DNA of 64,000 bases from contig NZ_FWXT01000005.1 of NCBI RefSeq assembly GCF_900176535.1, positions 1 to 64,000 of the forward strand. The letters are read 5' to 3'. This document shows, in pieces, positions 50,917 to 59,701 of the stretch. The translations under genes and the position numbers were made by a program. The stretch's first letter is position 1, and every line of letters begins with the position of its first letter. The notes beneath the pieces are model-generated. The model did no database searches. It was not told the DNA's origin and saw only the letters and a list, made by a program, of their open reading frames with translations. The DNA comes from Pedobacter africanus (GTDB lineage Bacteria > Bacteroidota > Bacteroidia > Sphingobacteriales > Sphingobacteriaceae).

Positions 50917-52399
50917 ATACAACGCGGTTAATTCCTTTTACTTTGTTAATTATTTCATTAGAAATTTTTGCGAGTACGTTATAAGGCAGATGGCACCAAT
51001 CGGCAGTCATCCCGTCAACAGATTCAACGGCGCGAAGGGCAATCGCATTCTCGTAAGTGCGTTCATCACCCATTACCCCTACAGATTGAACCGGAAGGAA
51101 AATTGCACCAGCCTGCCATACTTTATCGTATAAACCGGCTTCTTTTAAATTGTTGATATAAATGGCGTCGGCTTCCTGAAGGATGGCGACCTTCTCTGCA
51201 GTCACTTCTCCAAGAATCCTGATAGCCAGACCCGGTCCTGGAAAAGGGTGGCGGCCAATGATAAAATGCTCTAAGCCTAAAGAAGTTCCAACTCTTCTTA
51301 CTTCATCTTTAAATAAAGTGTTCAAAGGCTCAACAACTTGTAATTTCATAAAATCAGGCAAGCCGCCCACATTATGGTGCGACTTAATGGTAGCTGATGG
51401 CCCTTTTACCGAAACAGATTCGATGATATCAGGGTAAATGGTACCCTGCGCCAGCCATTTTACATCTTGTACCTGGTGAGCCTCATCATCAAACACTTCG
51501 ATAAATACCCGCCCTATAGCTTTACGCTTAAGCTCCGGATCAGAAACCCCTGCAAGCTGGCTAAGGAAACGTTCTTTGGCATCAACACCTTTAATGTTTA
51601 AACCCAGGTGTTTGTATTGTTCAAGTACAGCTTCGTACTCATTTTTCCTCAACAGGCCGTTATCTACAAAAATGCAGTGCAGGTTTGTACCAATAGCTTT
51701 ATGCAATAGCAATGCAGCAACACTGGAATCTACACCACCCGAAAGTGCAAGTACAACTTTATCGTTCCCCAATTTTGCTTTCAGGTCGGCAATGGTTGTT
51801 TCTACAAAAGCATAAGGGGTCCACTCCTGCTTACATCCGCAGATATCTACCAGGAAATTCTCCAAAAGCTGCTTGCCATCTGTACTGTGTGTAACTTCAG
51901 GGTGAAACTGTATACCATAGGTATCCGTATCTTTTACCTGATAGGCAGCTACCTTTACACTGTCCGTACTTGCAATCAGTTCAAAGTTTGCAGGTATTTT
52001 CGTAATGGTATCACCATGCGACATCCAAACCTGGGAACCAGGGGCTATATTTTTTAACAGCTTGTTTGTTGTAGCAACAAAATTCAGATTTGCACGGCCA
52101 TATTCACGTGTTGAAGAAGGCTGTACCTCGCCACCTGAATGCTGTGCGATATACTGAGCTCCGTAACATACGCCCAATACAGGCAGGTTACCAAACTTTT
52201 TAAGATCTATCTGTGGCGCATCTTCCTGGCGCACAGAATAAGGGCTGCCTGAAAGGATGATACCTTTAACTTCTGAACCCAGCTCAGGAATGTTGTTAAA
52301 TGGATGAATTTCGCAATAAACGTTTAACTCGCGTACCCGACGGGCAATTAACTGTGTATATTGGGATCCAAAATCGAGAATAATGATTTTTTCTAGCAT
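50873..52399 (-). CDS. guaA: GMP synthase (glutamine-hydrolysing)
   Basis: A 508-residue enzyme that converts XMP, glutamine and ATP to GMP, the last step of guanine nucleotide synthesis. The start is the ATG at 52399 (MLEKIIILDFGSQYTQLIAR); the frame also opens at a TTG two codons earlier. The class I glutamine amidotransferase domain has its nucleophile in VLGVCYGAQYIAQ (Cys78 from this start) and HPEVTHS downstream. The ATP pyrophosphatase domain has the P-loop LALSGGVDSSVAALL, and the C-terminal dimerisation part ends PATIEWE. The dCMP deaminase gene ends nine bases upstream of this start, suggesting one transcript for nucleotide metabolism. Confidence 0.97.
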   Translation of the reverse strand: MLEKIIILDFGSQYTQLIARRVRELNVYCEIHPFNNIPELGSEVKGIILSGSPYSVRQEDAPQIDLKKFGNLPVLGVCYGAQYIAQHSGGEVQPSSTREYGRANLNFVATTNKLLKNIAPGSQVWMSHGDTITKIPANFELIASTDSVKVAAYQVKDTDTYGIQFHPEVTHSTDGKQLLENFLVDICGCKQEWTPYAFVETTIADLKAKLGNDKVVLALSGGVDSSVAALLLHKAIGTNLHCIFVDNGLLRKNEYEAVLEQYKHLGLNIKGVDAKERFLSQLAGVSDPELKRKAIGRVFIEVFDDEAHQVQDVKWLAQGTIYPDIIESVSVKGPSATIKSHHNVGGLPDFMKLQVVEPLNTLFKDEVRRVGTSLGLEHFIIGRHPFPGPGLAIRILGEVTAEKVAILQEADAIYINNLKEAGLYDKVWQAGAIFLPVQSVGVMGDERTYENAIALRAVESVDGMTADWCHLPYNVLAKISNEIINKVKGINRVVYDISSKPPATIEWE

Positions 52400-52407
52400 G
52401 GCCAAAG

Positions 52408-52863
52408 TTAAGCATACTTAATCACTTCCACACCAAATCTCTTCAAAAAATCCACTCCTTCATCACTTGACAGGCCTTTATACTCCGCGTAGGAGTCGCG
52501 GTAATAAACCATTCTGATGCCGGAAGACAAGATCAGGCGCGCGCAGGCTATGCAAGGCGATAATGTGGTATATAGTGTAGCCCCTTCAATTTTAGAGCCG
52601 TTCTTTATACCATATAGGATAGCATTCTCTTCGGCATGCAAAGCTAACGAACAGCTGCCGCGCGAATCGCGGGCACAACCAGCTTCGGGCCAATCCTCAT
52701 CGCAATTGTGGGTTCCGGCAGGGGGTCCATTGTAACCTATGGAAATGATCCTGGTATCTTTAGTCAGCACGGCACCTACATGCGCACGCACACAATGTGA
52801 ACGCCCGGCAAGGTCGCCTGCTAAATTCATAAAAATATCGTTAAAACTTGGTTTTGTTGTCAT
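52408..52863 (-). CDS. dCMP deaminase (ComEB-type)
   Basis: A 151-residue zinc enzyme of the cytidine/deoxycytidylate deaminase fold, which makes dUMP from dCMP for thymidylate synthesis. The catalytic motif is His76-Ala-Glu78 (ALHAEENAIL), and the remaining zinc ligands are Cys104 and Cys107 (SPCIACARLI). An extra cysteine/histidine set (RSHCVRAH, THNCDEDW, AGCARD) supports the dCMP class with its second zinc site. It is placed directly upstream of guaA. No promoter can be assigned with confidence in the 139-base gap before it. Confidence 0.93.
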   Translation of the reverse strand: MTTKPSFNDIFMNLAGDLAGRSHCVRAHVGAVLTKDTRIISIGYNGPPAGTHNCDEDWPEAGCARDSRGSCSLALHAEENAILYGIKNGSKIEGATLYTTLSPCIACARLILSSGIRMVYYRDSYAEYKGLSSDEGVDFLKRFGVEVIKYA

Positions 52864-53002
52864 GCTTGTTCCTTAAACTTCCAATACTTTAAACGTATCA
52901 AAAGCGTTATTTCCCAGCAAAGATGCACATAAATTAGAGTAAAAAAATGGACACATTTTATGTTTAAAGTTGCATATTAGCACAATATTATACATTAGGT
53001 GA

Positions 53003-53629
53003 ATGTTTGAAGCAATATTACAAGGGATTGGTGCGGGTATTTTATTTTCTTTTTTAACAGGACCAGTGTTCTTTTCAATGATTAAAACCAGCATTGAAAA
53101 AGGATTCAAGGCTGGATTCTCTCTAGCCATAGGTGTAATTCTAAGTGACATCATATTCATCAGCCTAACCATCTTCAGTTCTCAGTTTGTAGACTACAAT
53201 TCTAAATACAATCAGTACATCGGTATCATCGGAGGACTTTTTTTATTCGGCATCGGCCTTTATTACCTCATCAAAAAAGTGAAAGTAAGCTACGATATAT
53301 CGGAGGATCTGAAAGTAAGAAAGAGGGGCTATATTATTAAGGGATTTTTCATGTGCCTTTTATCTCCTTCTACCCTTATGTTCTGGATTATGGTGGGTGG
53401 TATTGTATCCGTGCACCTGCATTACGAAATTACAGAGAAGATTGTCTTTTTCATTATTGCGATGGCCACTCAATTATCTGTAGACTGTGTAAAAACCTAT
53501 TATGCTGCAAAGCTGAGGTACAGGATCAAAGAAAAAACCATTCAGAATTTAAACAGAATAGCCGGGGCGGTGATCCTGCTGTTTGCAATCCGGCTGTTTG
53601 TTGAAGTACTGATTAAATATTACAGGTAA
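53003..53629 (+). CDS. LysE-family amino acid exporter
   Basis: A 208-residue inner-membrane protein with six hydrophobic segments. The N-terminal signature GIGAGILFSFLTGPVFFSMI then KTSIEKGFKAGFSLAIGVIL is that of the LysE/RhtB translocators, with a positive loop (KVKVSYDISEDLKVRKRG) in the middle. Members export amino acids or similar metabolites. It is a single gene, divergent from dCMP deaminase. The 101 bases after it contain the putative promoter of the protease gene. Confidence 0.88.
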   Translation: MFEAILQGIGAGILFSFLTGPVFFSMIKTSIEKGFKAGFSLAIGVILSDIIFISLTIFSSQFVDYNSKYNQYIGIIGGLFLFGIGLYYLIKKVKVSYDISEDLKVRKRGYIIKGFFMCLLSPSTLMFWIMVGGIVSVHLHYEITEKIVFFIIAMATQLSVDCVKTYYAAKLRYRIKEKTIQNLNRIAGAVILLFAIRLFVEVLIKYYR

Positions 53630-53730
53630 TCAAAATATTACGAAGCAGGTTTAAACTTAAGCCTGATGCTATGGTCAATTGTTTTAACTAAACTTTGGCC
53701 TTAAAAAAGGTGTGATTATAAAAAACTTGT

Positions 53731-55461
53731 ATGAAGAAGTTATCATTTTTATTCCTTTCCCTGCTGTTTACCTTACAGATATTTGCTCAAACAGGGAATT
53801 TTGACTTTAAAAAGCTGGAAAAGGATATCCGCCAGGTTGTGCAGCGAGCCTATGACGCATCAGTGTACATTACCCCTTACGATTCTGTGTCAAACAGGCC
53901 CAAAGGAGGTTCCTTTAGCGGGGTAGTAATTGATACGACTGGTCATGTCCTTTCTGCAGCACACGCGGTTAAACCCGGGGACTTGTATGAGATTACCTTT
54001 CCTGATGGCAAAAAATTTAAGGCGGTAGGATTGGGAAGAATCCCCAGGAACGATGCAGCTATGCTGAAAATCAAAGATAAAGGTAGCTGGCCTTACACCC
54101 CGATGGGCTGGTCATCCTCATTAAAAAAAGATATGCCCTGTGTCAGCATCGCCTATCCGGGTACAGTGGGTGCTAAAACACCTACCATCCGACTTGGCTA
54201 TATTGCAGAAACTGAAACCAAAGAGGGTTTTATCCGCTCAACCTGCCTGATGGAACCTGGAGATTCCGGGGGACCTGTATTCGATATGAAAGGACGTGTC
54301 ATTGGGCTCCATAGCAAAATAGACCTGTCTTTAGACGACAACTTTGAGATCCCTGTGGATTTATACCGTAAATACTGGAATGCGCTGACCAAACCGGCAA
54401 GCTATGCCGAGCGCCCGGAAGCAACAATAGTTCCCGAAGATCCGCAAGCCCGAGAACTGAAAGATTTACCTGAAATTACACAGCTTAATGTTATCTCTGA
54501 AAAGCTGAACGAACGCTTAAACAAAACGAGTTTCAAATTGAAGAGTACTTCAGGTGGTACTGAATTACAAATTCTGGGAACATTGGTCAAACCCGATGGG
54601 TTTCTTCCCGAAACAGCTTTAAAAAACAAAAGTTTTTTATTGAGCAAAAGTTCAATGGTCGGAGACAATCCAATCCTTGAACTGTCGGTTGCAAAAAGCA
54701 CACCTGCAAAAGTAATCCGCAGAGATGAAGCTAACGATCTGGTACTGCTGCAGGTTGATCATAAATTAAAAGATGGAATTGCATTGGGAACTATAGCAAT
54801 AGATTCAGTGGTTGCTACCGACCTGGGTAAATTACTAACTTCTCCGCAACCAGGCAATCGAGTTCTGGTAAGTATACTCGGCAACACTCCAATCAGTATA
54901 GCTAAAGGACCGAATCCTGCGTTTATTGGTATTGGTACCGATCTAAAAGACGGAAAAGTAGTTATTGTCAATATCCAGCCCAGAAGCCCGGCAAGTACCG
55001 CTGCATTGGAAACTGGCGATGAAGTGTTGTCGTTTAATGGCAAACCCATCCTGAAGGCCGAAGACCTGAGTAAAGAGATGGCTGCCTATAAGCCCAACGA
55101 TACCGTTAACCTCCAGCTGTCCAGAGCAGGTGTACCTTTCTTCAAAAGAATTGCATTAAAGCCAAGAAGAATGGCAGAAAGACACATTGCCTATCGTTTT
55201 ACAGATGGTCGCAGCGAACGGCGTACTGACTTTGGCAGTGTCTTAATACATGACGGAAAATTAAAGCCTTCAGAATGTGGTGGCCCTCTTTATGGCATAG
55301 ACGGAAGGTTTTATGGCGTCAATATAGCAAGATTGAGCCGCACCAGCAGCCTGGCGATTCCAGCCGCTATAATTCAGAAATTTGTTAAACAGTCGCTAAC
55401 TGAAATGAAGGAACAGGCCATGCTCAACTACACCACCTTTGACGCGCCCAACTGGCAATAA
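53731..55461 (+). CDS. exported trypsin-like protease with second degenerate S1 domain and PDZ (paralogue)
   Basis: A 576-residue protein collinear with the one at 28496-30157. It has a signal peptide (to IFAQ, residue 20) and a first trypsin-like domain with His78 (AAHAV), Asp108 (PRNDAAML) and Ser179 (EPGDSGGP), at identical numbering. The second unit has FLLSKSSMVGD at the His position, Asp336 in DEANDLVLLQVD and a PDZ-like domain at about 398-480. Its closing KPSECGGPLYGIDG has Cys516 where Ser would be. The C-terminal tail (KEQAMLNYTTFDAPNWQ) is longer. The promoter lacks the CACCC-N16-CGCC element, so the two paralogues are controlled differently. It stands alone and has a shared terminator at 55461. 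Confidence 0.87.
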   Translation: MKKLSFLFLSLLFTLQIFAQTGNFDFKKLEKDIRQVVQRAYDASVYITPYDSVSNRPKGGSFSGVVIDTTGHVLSAAHAVKPGDLYEITFPDGKKFKAVGLGRIPRNDAAMLKIKDKGSWPYTPMGWSSSLKKDMPCVSIAYPGTVGAKTPTIRLGYIAETETKEGFIRSTCLMEPGDSGGPVFDMKGRVIGLHSKIDLSLDDNFEIPVDLYRKYWNALTKPASYAERPEATIVPEDPQARELKDLPEITQLNVISEKLNERLNKTSFKLKSTSGGTELQILGTLVKPDGFLPETALKNKSFLLSKSSMVGDNPILELSVAKSTPAKVIRRDEANDLVLLQVDHKLKDGIALGTIAIDSVVATDLGKLLTSPQPGNRVLVSILGNTPISIAKGPNPAFIGIGTDLKDGKVVIVNIQPRSPASTAALETGDEVLSFNGKPILKAEDLSKEMAAYKPNDTVNLQLSRAGVPFFKRIALKPRRMAERHIAYRFTDGRSERRTDFGSVLIHDGKLKPSECGGPLYGIDGRFYGVNIARLSRTSSLAIPAAIIQKFVKQSLTEMKEQAMLNYTTFDAPNWQ

Positions 55462-55496
55462 AAAAGAGCAGGGCTAAATAGCCCTGCTCTTTTTTA
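55461..55496. terminator. bidirectional terminator between the protease and the amidotransferase
   Basis: AAAAAGAGCAGGGCTA (from 55461) and TAGCCCTGCTCTTTTT (to 55494) pair perfectly with a very short loop, with T and A tracts at both ends. It lies between convergent genes and begins at the protease stop codon. Confidence 0.9.
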
Positions 55497-55522
55497 TTGC
55501 GTGTTTTGATTAAGGCACGCTA

Positions 55523-57424
55523 TTAATACGCTCTCTGGTTATTTCCCTCTTTCCAGTTCACAAAAGCTTTGTTTACCACTTTATTCCCTCCAGCAGTGGG
55601 GTAATTTCCAGAGAAATACCAGTCTCCACTATGATTAGGGCAGGCTACATGTAGATTATCCAGTGTCTGGTAGATCACCTGAACCTCTGCTACGGTGTTT
55701 GCCGGTGTAATGATCTTGGTGATCTGTGCTGAAATTTCTTCCTGTGTGAAAGGTCTGTAAATGTCTTTAACATGATTTACAATCTCTTCTTTAGGTAGCA
55801 ACAAAGAAGCCTTACATTTCTGATAAACCTCTTCAATTACATTATCCATTCCACGTTCTTTTAACAATTGTATAGCAGCTTCAAATGCAACAAACTGTCC
55901 CATTTTAGACATATCGATACCATAACAATCAGGGTAACGGATTTGTGGTGCAGAAGAAACGATAATGATCTTCTTAGGGTGCAGCCTGTCAATAATCTTA
56001 ATTATACTTTGCTTAAGGGTTGTTCCTCTAACGATAGAGTCATCTACAGCAACAAGAGTATCGGTATGGTTTTTAATAACACCGTAAGTGGTATCATAAA
56101 CGTGTGCTACCATATCGCTCCTATCCGCGTCCTGGGTAATAAAAGTTCTCAGCTTAACATCTTTAATGGCCAGTTTTTCCACTCTCGGGCGCATCGAAAG
56201 CAGTTCGTTAAGCTCCTCATCACTTAAGGTGTCTTTCCGGTGTAGCAAGATTTCTTTCTGTACTTCCCTGATATGGGCATGCAAGCCATCAACCATTCCG
56301 TAAAAAGAAACTTCAGCAGTATTTGGAATAAAAGAAAAAACAGTATTCTTTAAGTCCGCACTTACTGCATCTAAAATCTGCCTGCACAATAAAGCTCCAA
56401 GGTGTTTTCTTTCTTTGTAGATTTCAGCGTCGCTTCCTCTTGAAAAGTAGATCCGTTCAAATGAACAAGCTCTTTTTTCCTGAGGTTCCCTGAACACTTC
56501 CTGACTTACCGTACCGTCCTTTTTAACGATCAGCGCATGACCAGGTTCAATTTCTTTTACATTCTTGAACTGAATGTTAAATGCAGTTTGTATAGCCGGT
56601 CTCTCCGAAGCTGCAACTACAATCTCATCATCAGCATAATAATAGGCCGGACGGATACCAGAAGGATCACGGAGAATGAAAGCATCACCATTACCAACAA
56701 TTCCGGATATCGTATACCCACCATCCCAGTTTTTAGCTGAACGTTTTAAAATTTTAGCAATATCCAGATTCTGTGAAATTTTTTGGGTGATGGCCACATT
56801 ATCCAGTCCTTCTTTTTTATAGGCATCAAAAAGCTCCTGGTTTTCATCATCAAGGAAATGACCGATCTTTTCCAATACAGTTACCGTATCGGCTTTTTCT
56901 TTAGGATGCTGTCCAAGTTCATATAACTGCTCCAGTAATTCATCCACATTGGTCATGTTGAAATTACCGGCAATTACAAGATTCCTGGTCATCCAATTGT
57001 TTTGCCGTAAAAACGGGTGACAATTCTCTATACTATTCTTACCATGTGTGCCATACCTTAAATGGCCCAACAAAACTTCACCGATAAAACTTACATTCTG
57101 CTTTAACCACTCTGCATCCTGCATCAGTTCAGGTGTCTCATTCTGGATATCTACAAATTTGTTTTGTACATAACCAAAGATATCGGCCACTGCATTTTGT
57201 GCCATGGAACGGTACCTGCTGATGTAACGGTTACCAGGCTTAACATCTAATTTAATCGTGGCAATACCGGCACCGTCCTGTCCACGGTTGTGTTGCTTTT
57301 CCATTAAAAGGTAAAGCTTGTTTAACCCGTAAAGTGCAGTCCCGTATTTTTCCTGGTAGTATGAGAGCGGTTTTAAAAGGCGGATAAAGGCAATTCCGCA
57401 TTCGTGTTTTATCGAGTCACTCAT
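55523..57424 (-). CDS. long PurF-like amidophosphoribosyltransferase
   Basis: A 633-residue enzyme. It has an N-terminal glutamine amidotransferase class II domain (propeptide MSDSIKHE, then Cys9 as nucleophile; RGQDGAGIA; GHLRYGTHG; GNFNMTN). A phosphoribosyltransferase domain follows with the PRPP loop VAVDDSIVRGTT at 458-469. E. coli PurF is 505 residues; the extra length lies between the two domains' signatures (about 160-230 and 380-420) and at the C-terminus (from about 560, including YQTLDNLHVACPNHSGDWYF). Many Bacteroidota carry such a long form next to a classical PurF elsewhere. It may therefore have a different acceptor or regulation; this is inferred. Confidence 0.87.
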   Translation of the reverse strand: MSDSIKHECGIAFIRLLKPLSYYQEKYGTALYGLNKLYLLMEKQHNRGQDGAGIATIKLDVKPGNRYISRYRSMAQNAVADIFGYVQNKFVDIQNETPELMQDAEWLKQNVSFIGEVLLGHLRYGTHGKNSIENCHPFLRQNNWMTRNLVIAGNFNMTNVDELLEQLYELGQHPKEKADTVTVLEKIGHFLDDENQELFDAYKKEGLDNVAITQKISQNLDIAKILKRSAKNWDGGYTISGIVGNGDAFILRDPSGIRPAYYYADDEIVVAASERPAIQTAFNIQFKNVKEIEPGHALIVKKDGTVSQEVFREPQEKRACSFERIYFSRGSDAEIYKERKHLGALLCRQILDAVSADLKNTVFSFIPNTAEVSFYGMVDGLHAHIREVQKEILLHRKDTLSDEELNELLSMRPRVEKLAIKDVKLRTFITQDADRSDMVAHVYDTTYGVIKNHTDTLVAVDDSIVRGTTLKQSIIKIIDRLHPKKIIIVSSAPQIRYPDCYGIDMSKMGQFVAFEAAIQLLKERGMDNVIEEVYQKCKASLLLPKEEIVNHVKDIYRPFTQEEISAQITKIITPANTVAEVQVIYQTLDNLHVACPNHSGDWYFSGNYPTAGGNKVVNKAFVNWKEGNNQRAY

Positions 57425-57446
57425 TCGTGTGTATTGTTTTGAGCCG

Positions 57447-57454
57447 CAAATTTA
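57447..57454 (-). promoter_or_regulatory. -7 element (TAAATTTG) of the PurF-like gene
   Basis: Read on the minus strand TAAATTTG is an exact match to TAnnTTTG, 22 bases before the ATG at 57424. The -33 is not distinct. Confidence 0.45.
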
Positions 57455-57571
57455 CCGTTAATAATAATCAGAACCTAGAAAGAAATAGAAAGTTTATTTT
57501 TAGATTATAATTGACGTTTGAACATCAAATTATAAGTTAATCTGCCTCACCTAAACTGAATTCTGTTAACA

Positions 57572-58402
57572 TTAAGGTTTAAGATTTACGTGATTCGAAA
57601 CAACCGCTGCACCAAAAAAGATAGAGGCATGCGCATCAAAAGCAGCAGCGTCGCCCGAAGTAAAAAAGCTGGTTGCATTGCCTTTGTCAATCCTGGATGC
57701 TATTTCAGGGTGATTTTCCAGATATAAAGAGAGACTGTTGGCTACAATATCATCTTGCGCCAGCAGCTCAACTCCATCGGGGAGTATCTTTTTTATCTTG
57801 GGGACAAGCAAGGGATAATGCGTACAGGCCAAGACGATACAATCAATCTGGTCGTCTTTCTGCATTAACTGGTTAACATATTTCGCAACGAAGTAATCTG
57901 CCCCTGGGTTCAGGTGTTCATCGTTCTCGATCAGCGGGACCCACATCGGGCAGCTTTGCTGGGAAATGGTTATCTCCGGAAAAAACTTATTGATTTCCAT
58001 CAGGTAAGATTCAGAATTCACGGTACCCCGCGTTCCCATTATTCCTATTCTTTTAGTTTTCGTAAAACCACCCACTATCTCTGCTGTTGGCCTGATCACG
58101 CCCAATACCCTCCGATCTGGATATTTAAAGGGAAGGATATTTTGCTGAATGGAACGCAACGCTTTTGCAGATGCTGTGTTACAAGCCAGGATGACCAAAG
58201 GACAACCCTGGGCAAACAACCATTCCACGCATTCCAAAGTATATTGATAAATGGTTTCAAAAGAATGGTCACCATATGGCGTACGGGCGTTATCGCCCAG
58301 ATAAATGTAATTGTATTGCGGTAACTTTCGAGCTATCGACTTAAATACGGTAAGGCCACCATAGCCTGAATCAAAAATACCTATAGATTGCTTATTCTCC
58401 AT
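57572..58402 (-). CDS. murI: glutamate racemase
   Basis: A 276-residue enzyme that makes D-glutamate for peptidoglycan. It starts MENKQSIGIFDSGYGGLTVF. The two catalytic cysteines are Cys74 (LACNTASAKA) and Cys193 (LACTHYPLL). The open frame extends to a TTG at 58441, but that 13-codon extension runs through the terminator hairpin of the gene upstream, so the ATG at 58402 is the start. It is the last gene of the nadK-to-murI envelope block and lies beyond that hairpin, so it may have its own promoter or depend on readthrough. Confidence 0.95.
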   Translation of the reverse strand: MENKQSIGIFDSGYGGLTVFKSIARKLPQYNYIYLGDNARTPYGDHSFETIYQYTLECVEWLFAQGCPLVILACNTASAKALRSIQQNILPFKYPDRRVLGVIRPTAEIVGGFTKTKRIGIMGTRGTVNSESYLMEINKFFPEITISQQSCPMWVPLIENDEHLNPGADYFVAKYVNQLMQKDDQIDCIVLACTHYPLLVPKIKKILPDGVELLAQDDIVANSLSLYLENHPEIASRIDKGNATSFFTSGDAAAFDAHASIFFGAAVVSNHVNLKP

Positions 58403-58405
58403 AAT

Positions 58406-58437
58406 AAAAAGGGGACCAAGCGCTATCGCATGGTCCC
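58406..58437 (-). terminator. rho-independent terminator after the second OmpH gene
   Basis: On the minus strand GGGACCA (58437-58431) and TGGTCCC (58418-58412) form a 7-base stem with a 12-base loop, followed by C and five T (58410-58406). The murI ATG is only four bases further on, so ribosomes at murI and termination may compete. Confidence 0.8.
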
Positions 58438-58459
58438 GCAATTTAAATATTTTTTATTC

Positions 58460-59017
58460 TTATTTTTTAGGCGCGGCAGCTGTTGCAGCAATACCTAATT
58501 TAGCTTTTACAGCAGCAGTGATATCTTCACCACCATCCCAGTAAATTAATGCCTGGTTTGCAGTATCAAATACATACGCAAAACCTTTTTCTTTAGAAAC
58601 GGCTTTAATGGCAGCATCCGCTTTTACCTGAATAGGGTTAAATAACTCCTGATTTTTAGTCTCCAGTTCCTGTTGTGCTTTTGTTCTCGCATCAGTAATG
58701 CGTTTTTCAAGGTCCTGAAGCTCTGCTCCCATAGTCTGCAGTTCTTTACCAACTGCTTCCTTGTTTGCTTCACTAAGTGTTTTTTCTTTATCCTGGGCCG
58801 CTTTCAGCTTTCCTTGATACTCTGCTATCATTTTCTCAATATCTGCCTGTTTAGTCTTTTGAAAAGCCTCTAATGTGGTACGTGCAGTTTTAACCTCTGG
58901 CATGGCCTCAATAATCAGCTGGGAGTTTAGGTGTGCCAGTTTTTGTTGTGCATTAGCCATATTAGCAGTAAATAAGAATCCTGCTCCTAAAAATAATGCG
59001 GTAATTAACTTTCTCAT
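58460..59017 (-). CDS. OmpH/Skp-family periplasmic chaperone
   Basis: A 185-residue exported protein: signal peptide MRKLITALFLGAGFLFTANMANAQ, then KLAHLNSQLIIEAMPEVKTA, and a long charged coiled coil (about 45-125). The tail is AYVFDTANQALIYWDGGEDI. This is the Skp fold, whose trimer carries unfolded outer-membrane proteins to BamA. The C-terminus (ATAAAPKK) is low-complexity. It is the second of two Skp-like genes directly behind bamA. A 42-base gap separates it from the first. Confidence 0.92.
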   Translation of the reverse strand: MRKLITALFLGAGFLFTANMANAQQKLAHLNSQLIIEAMPEVKTARTTLEAFQKTKQADIEKMIAEYQGKLKAAQDKEKTLSEANKEAVGKELQTMGAELQDLEKRITDARTKAQQELETKNQELFNPIQVKADAAIKAVSKEKGFAYVFDTANQALIYWDGGEDITAAVKAKLGIAATAAAPKK

Positions 59018-59059
59018 TCTATTTTTTTTAATAATTGTTTCTAATTTATGTTAATATAT

Positions 59060-59590
59060 TTATTTAATCGCTGACTGTGGCTTGTAGCCTAATCTTTTAA
59101 TAACCTCATCACTCACATCATAACCGCTGCTTGCATAGATCATCATGGTAGCTTCACTGCTTTTATCGAAAATAAAATCAAGCAGTTTTGTTTTAGCCAC
59201 TTCGGCAACAGCTTTTGTTACGCTGTTTTGAATAGGGCTAAGCAATTTGGTACGCGCCTGGAACAACTCTCCTTCCGGACCAAAAATTTTACGCTGAAAT
59301 TCTTTTGCCTGTTTCTCCTTTTCTATAATATCGTTTTCCCTCCTTTTACGCATATCTTCAGTCAGCAACACCTGATCTGCCTGATAGGCTTTATACATTT
59401 TATCAATTTCAGTAAAGTTGTTATCTACTTGTTTTTGCCATTGCTGCGACAAAACATTCAGCTGATTTAAGGACGATTTGTAATCAGGTAAATGTTTCAG
59501 GATATATTCTGTATCCACATATGCAAATTTCTGTGCAAATGCCCCGCTGCCTATAAACAGCAAGATGCAAATTAAAATATATTTTTTCAT
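59060..59590 (-). CDS. OmpH/Skp-family periplasmic chaperone
   Basis: A 176-residue exported protein: signal peptide MKKYILICILLFIGSGAFAQ, then KFAYVDTEYILKHLPDYKSS, a coiled-coil middle (KEKQAKEFQRKIFGPEGELF) and LLDFIFDKSSEATMMIYASS. It is clearly a paralogue of the gene after it, with about the same length and layout. Two Skp-like genes following bamA is the standard order in Bacteroidota, perhaps allowing hetero-oligomers. A hairpin at 59642-59689 separates it from bamA. Confidence 0.92.
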   Translation of the reverse strand: MKKYILICILLFIGSGAFAQKFAYVDTEYILKHLPDYKSSLNQLNVLSQQWQKQVDNNFTEIDKMYKAYQADQVLLTEDMRKRRENDIIEKEKQAKEFQRKIFGPEGELFQARTKLLSPIQNSVTKAVAEVAKTKLLDFIFDKSSEATMMIYASSGYDVSDEVIKRLGYKPQSAIK

Positions 59591-59641
59591 CGGTTTCTTT
59601 ATTTTTTTAATGTTATGATGCTATGCTCTATAAGTTCAAAA

Positions 59642-59689
59642 AACTAAGACAAGCTTATTAAGAATTACTTAACAGGCTTATCTTAGTTC
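59642..59689 (-). terminator. imperfect terminator hairpin between bamA and the Skp-like genes
   Basis: On the minus strand AACTAAGATAAGCCTGTTAAG pairs, with several bulges, with CTTAATAAGCTTGTCTTAGTT and is followed by TTTTG. It may partly uncouple the chaperone genes from bamA. Confidence 0.5.
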
Positions 59690-59701
59690 GTTTATACGCT
59701 A

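Noticed and set aside
51899..51907. GGGTGAA inside guaA, resembling the ECF box
   Set aside because: No T tract and no CGCC partner at 16 bases; within coding sequence and not before a start.
52873..53172. Minus-strand 99-codon frame overlapping the LysE start
   Set aside because: More than half is antisense to the clear LysE coding sequence, and the translation shows no domain.
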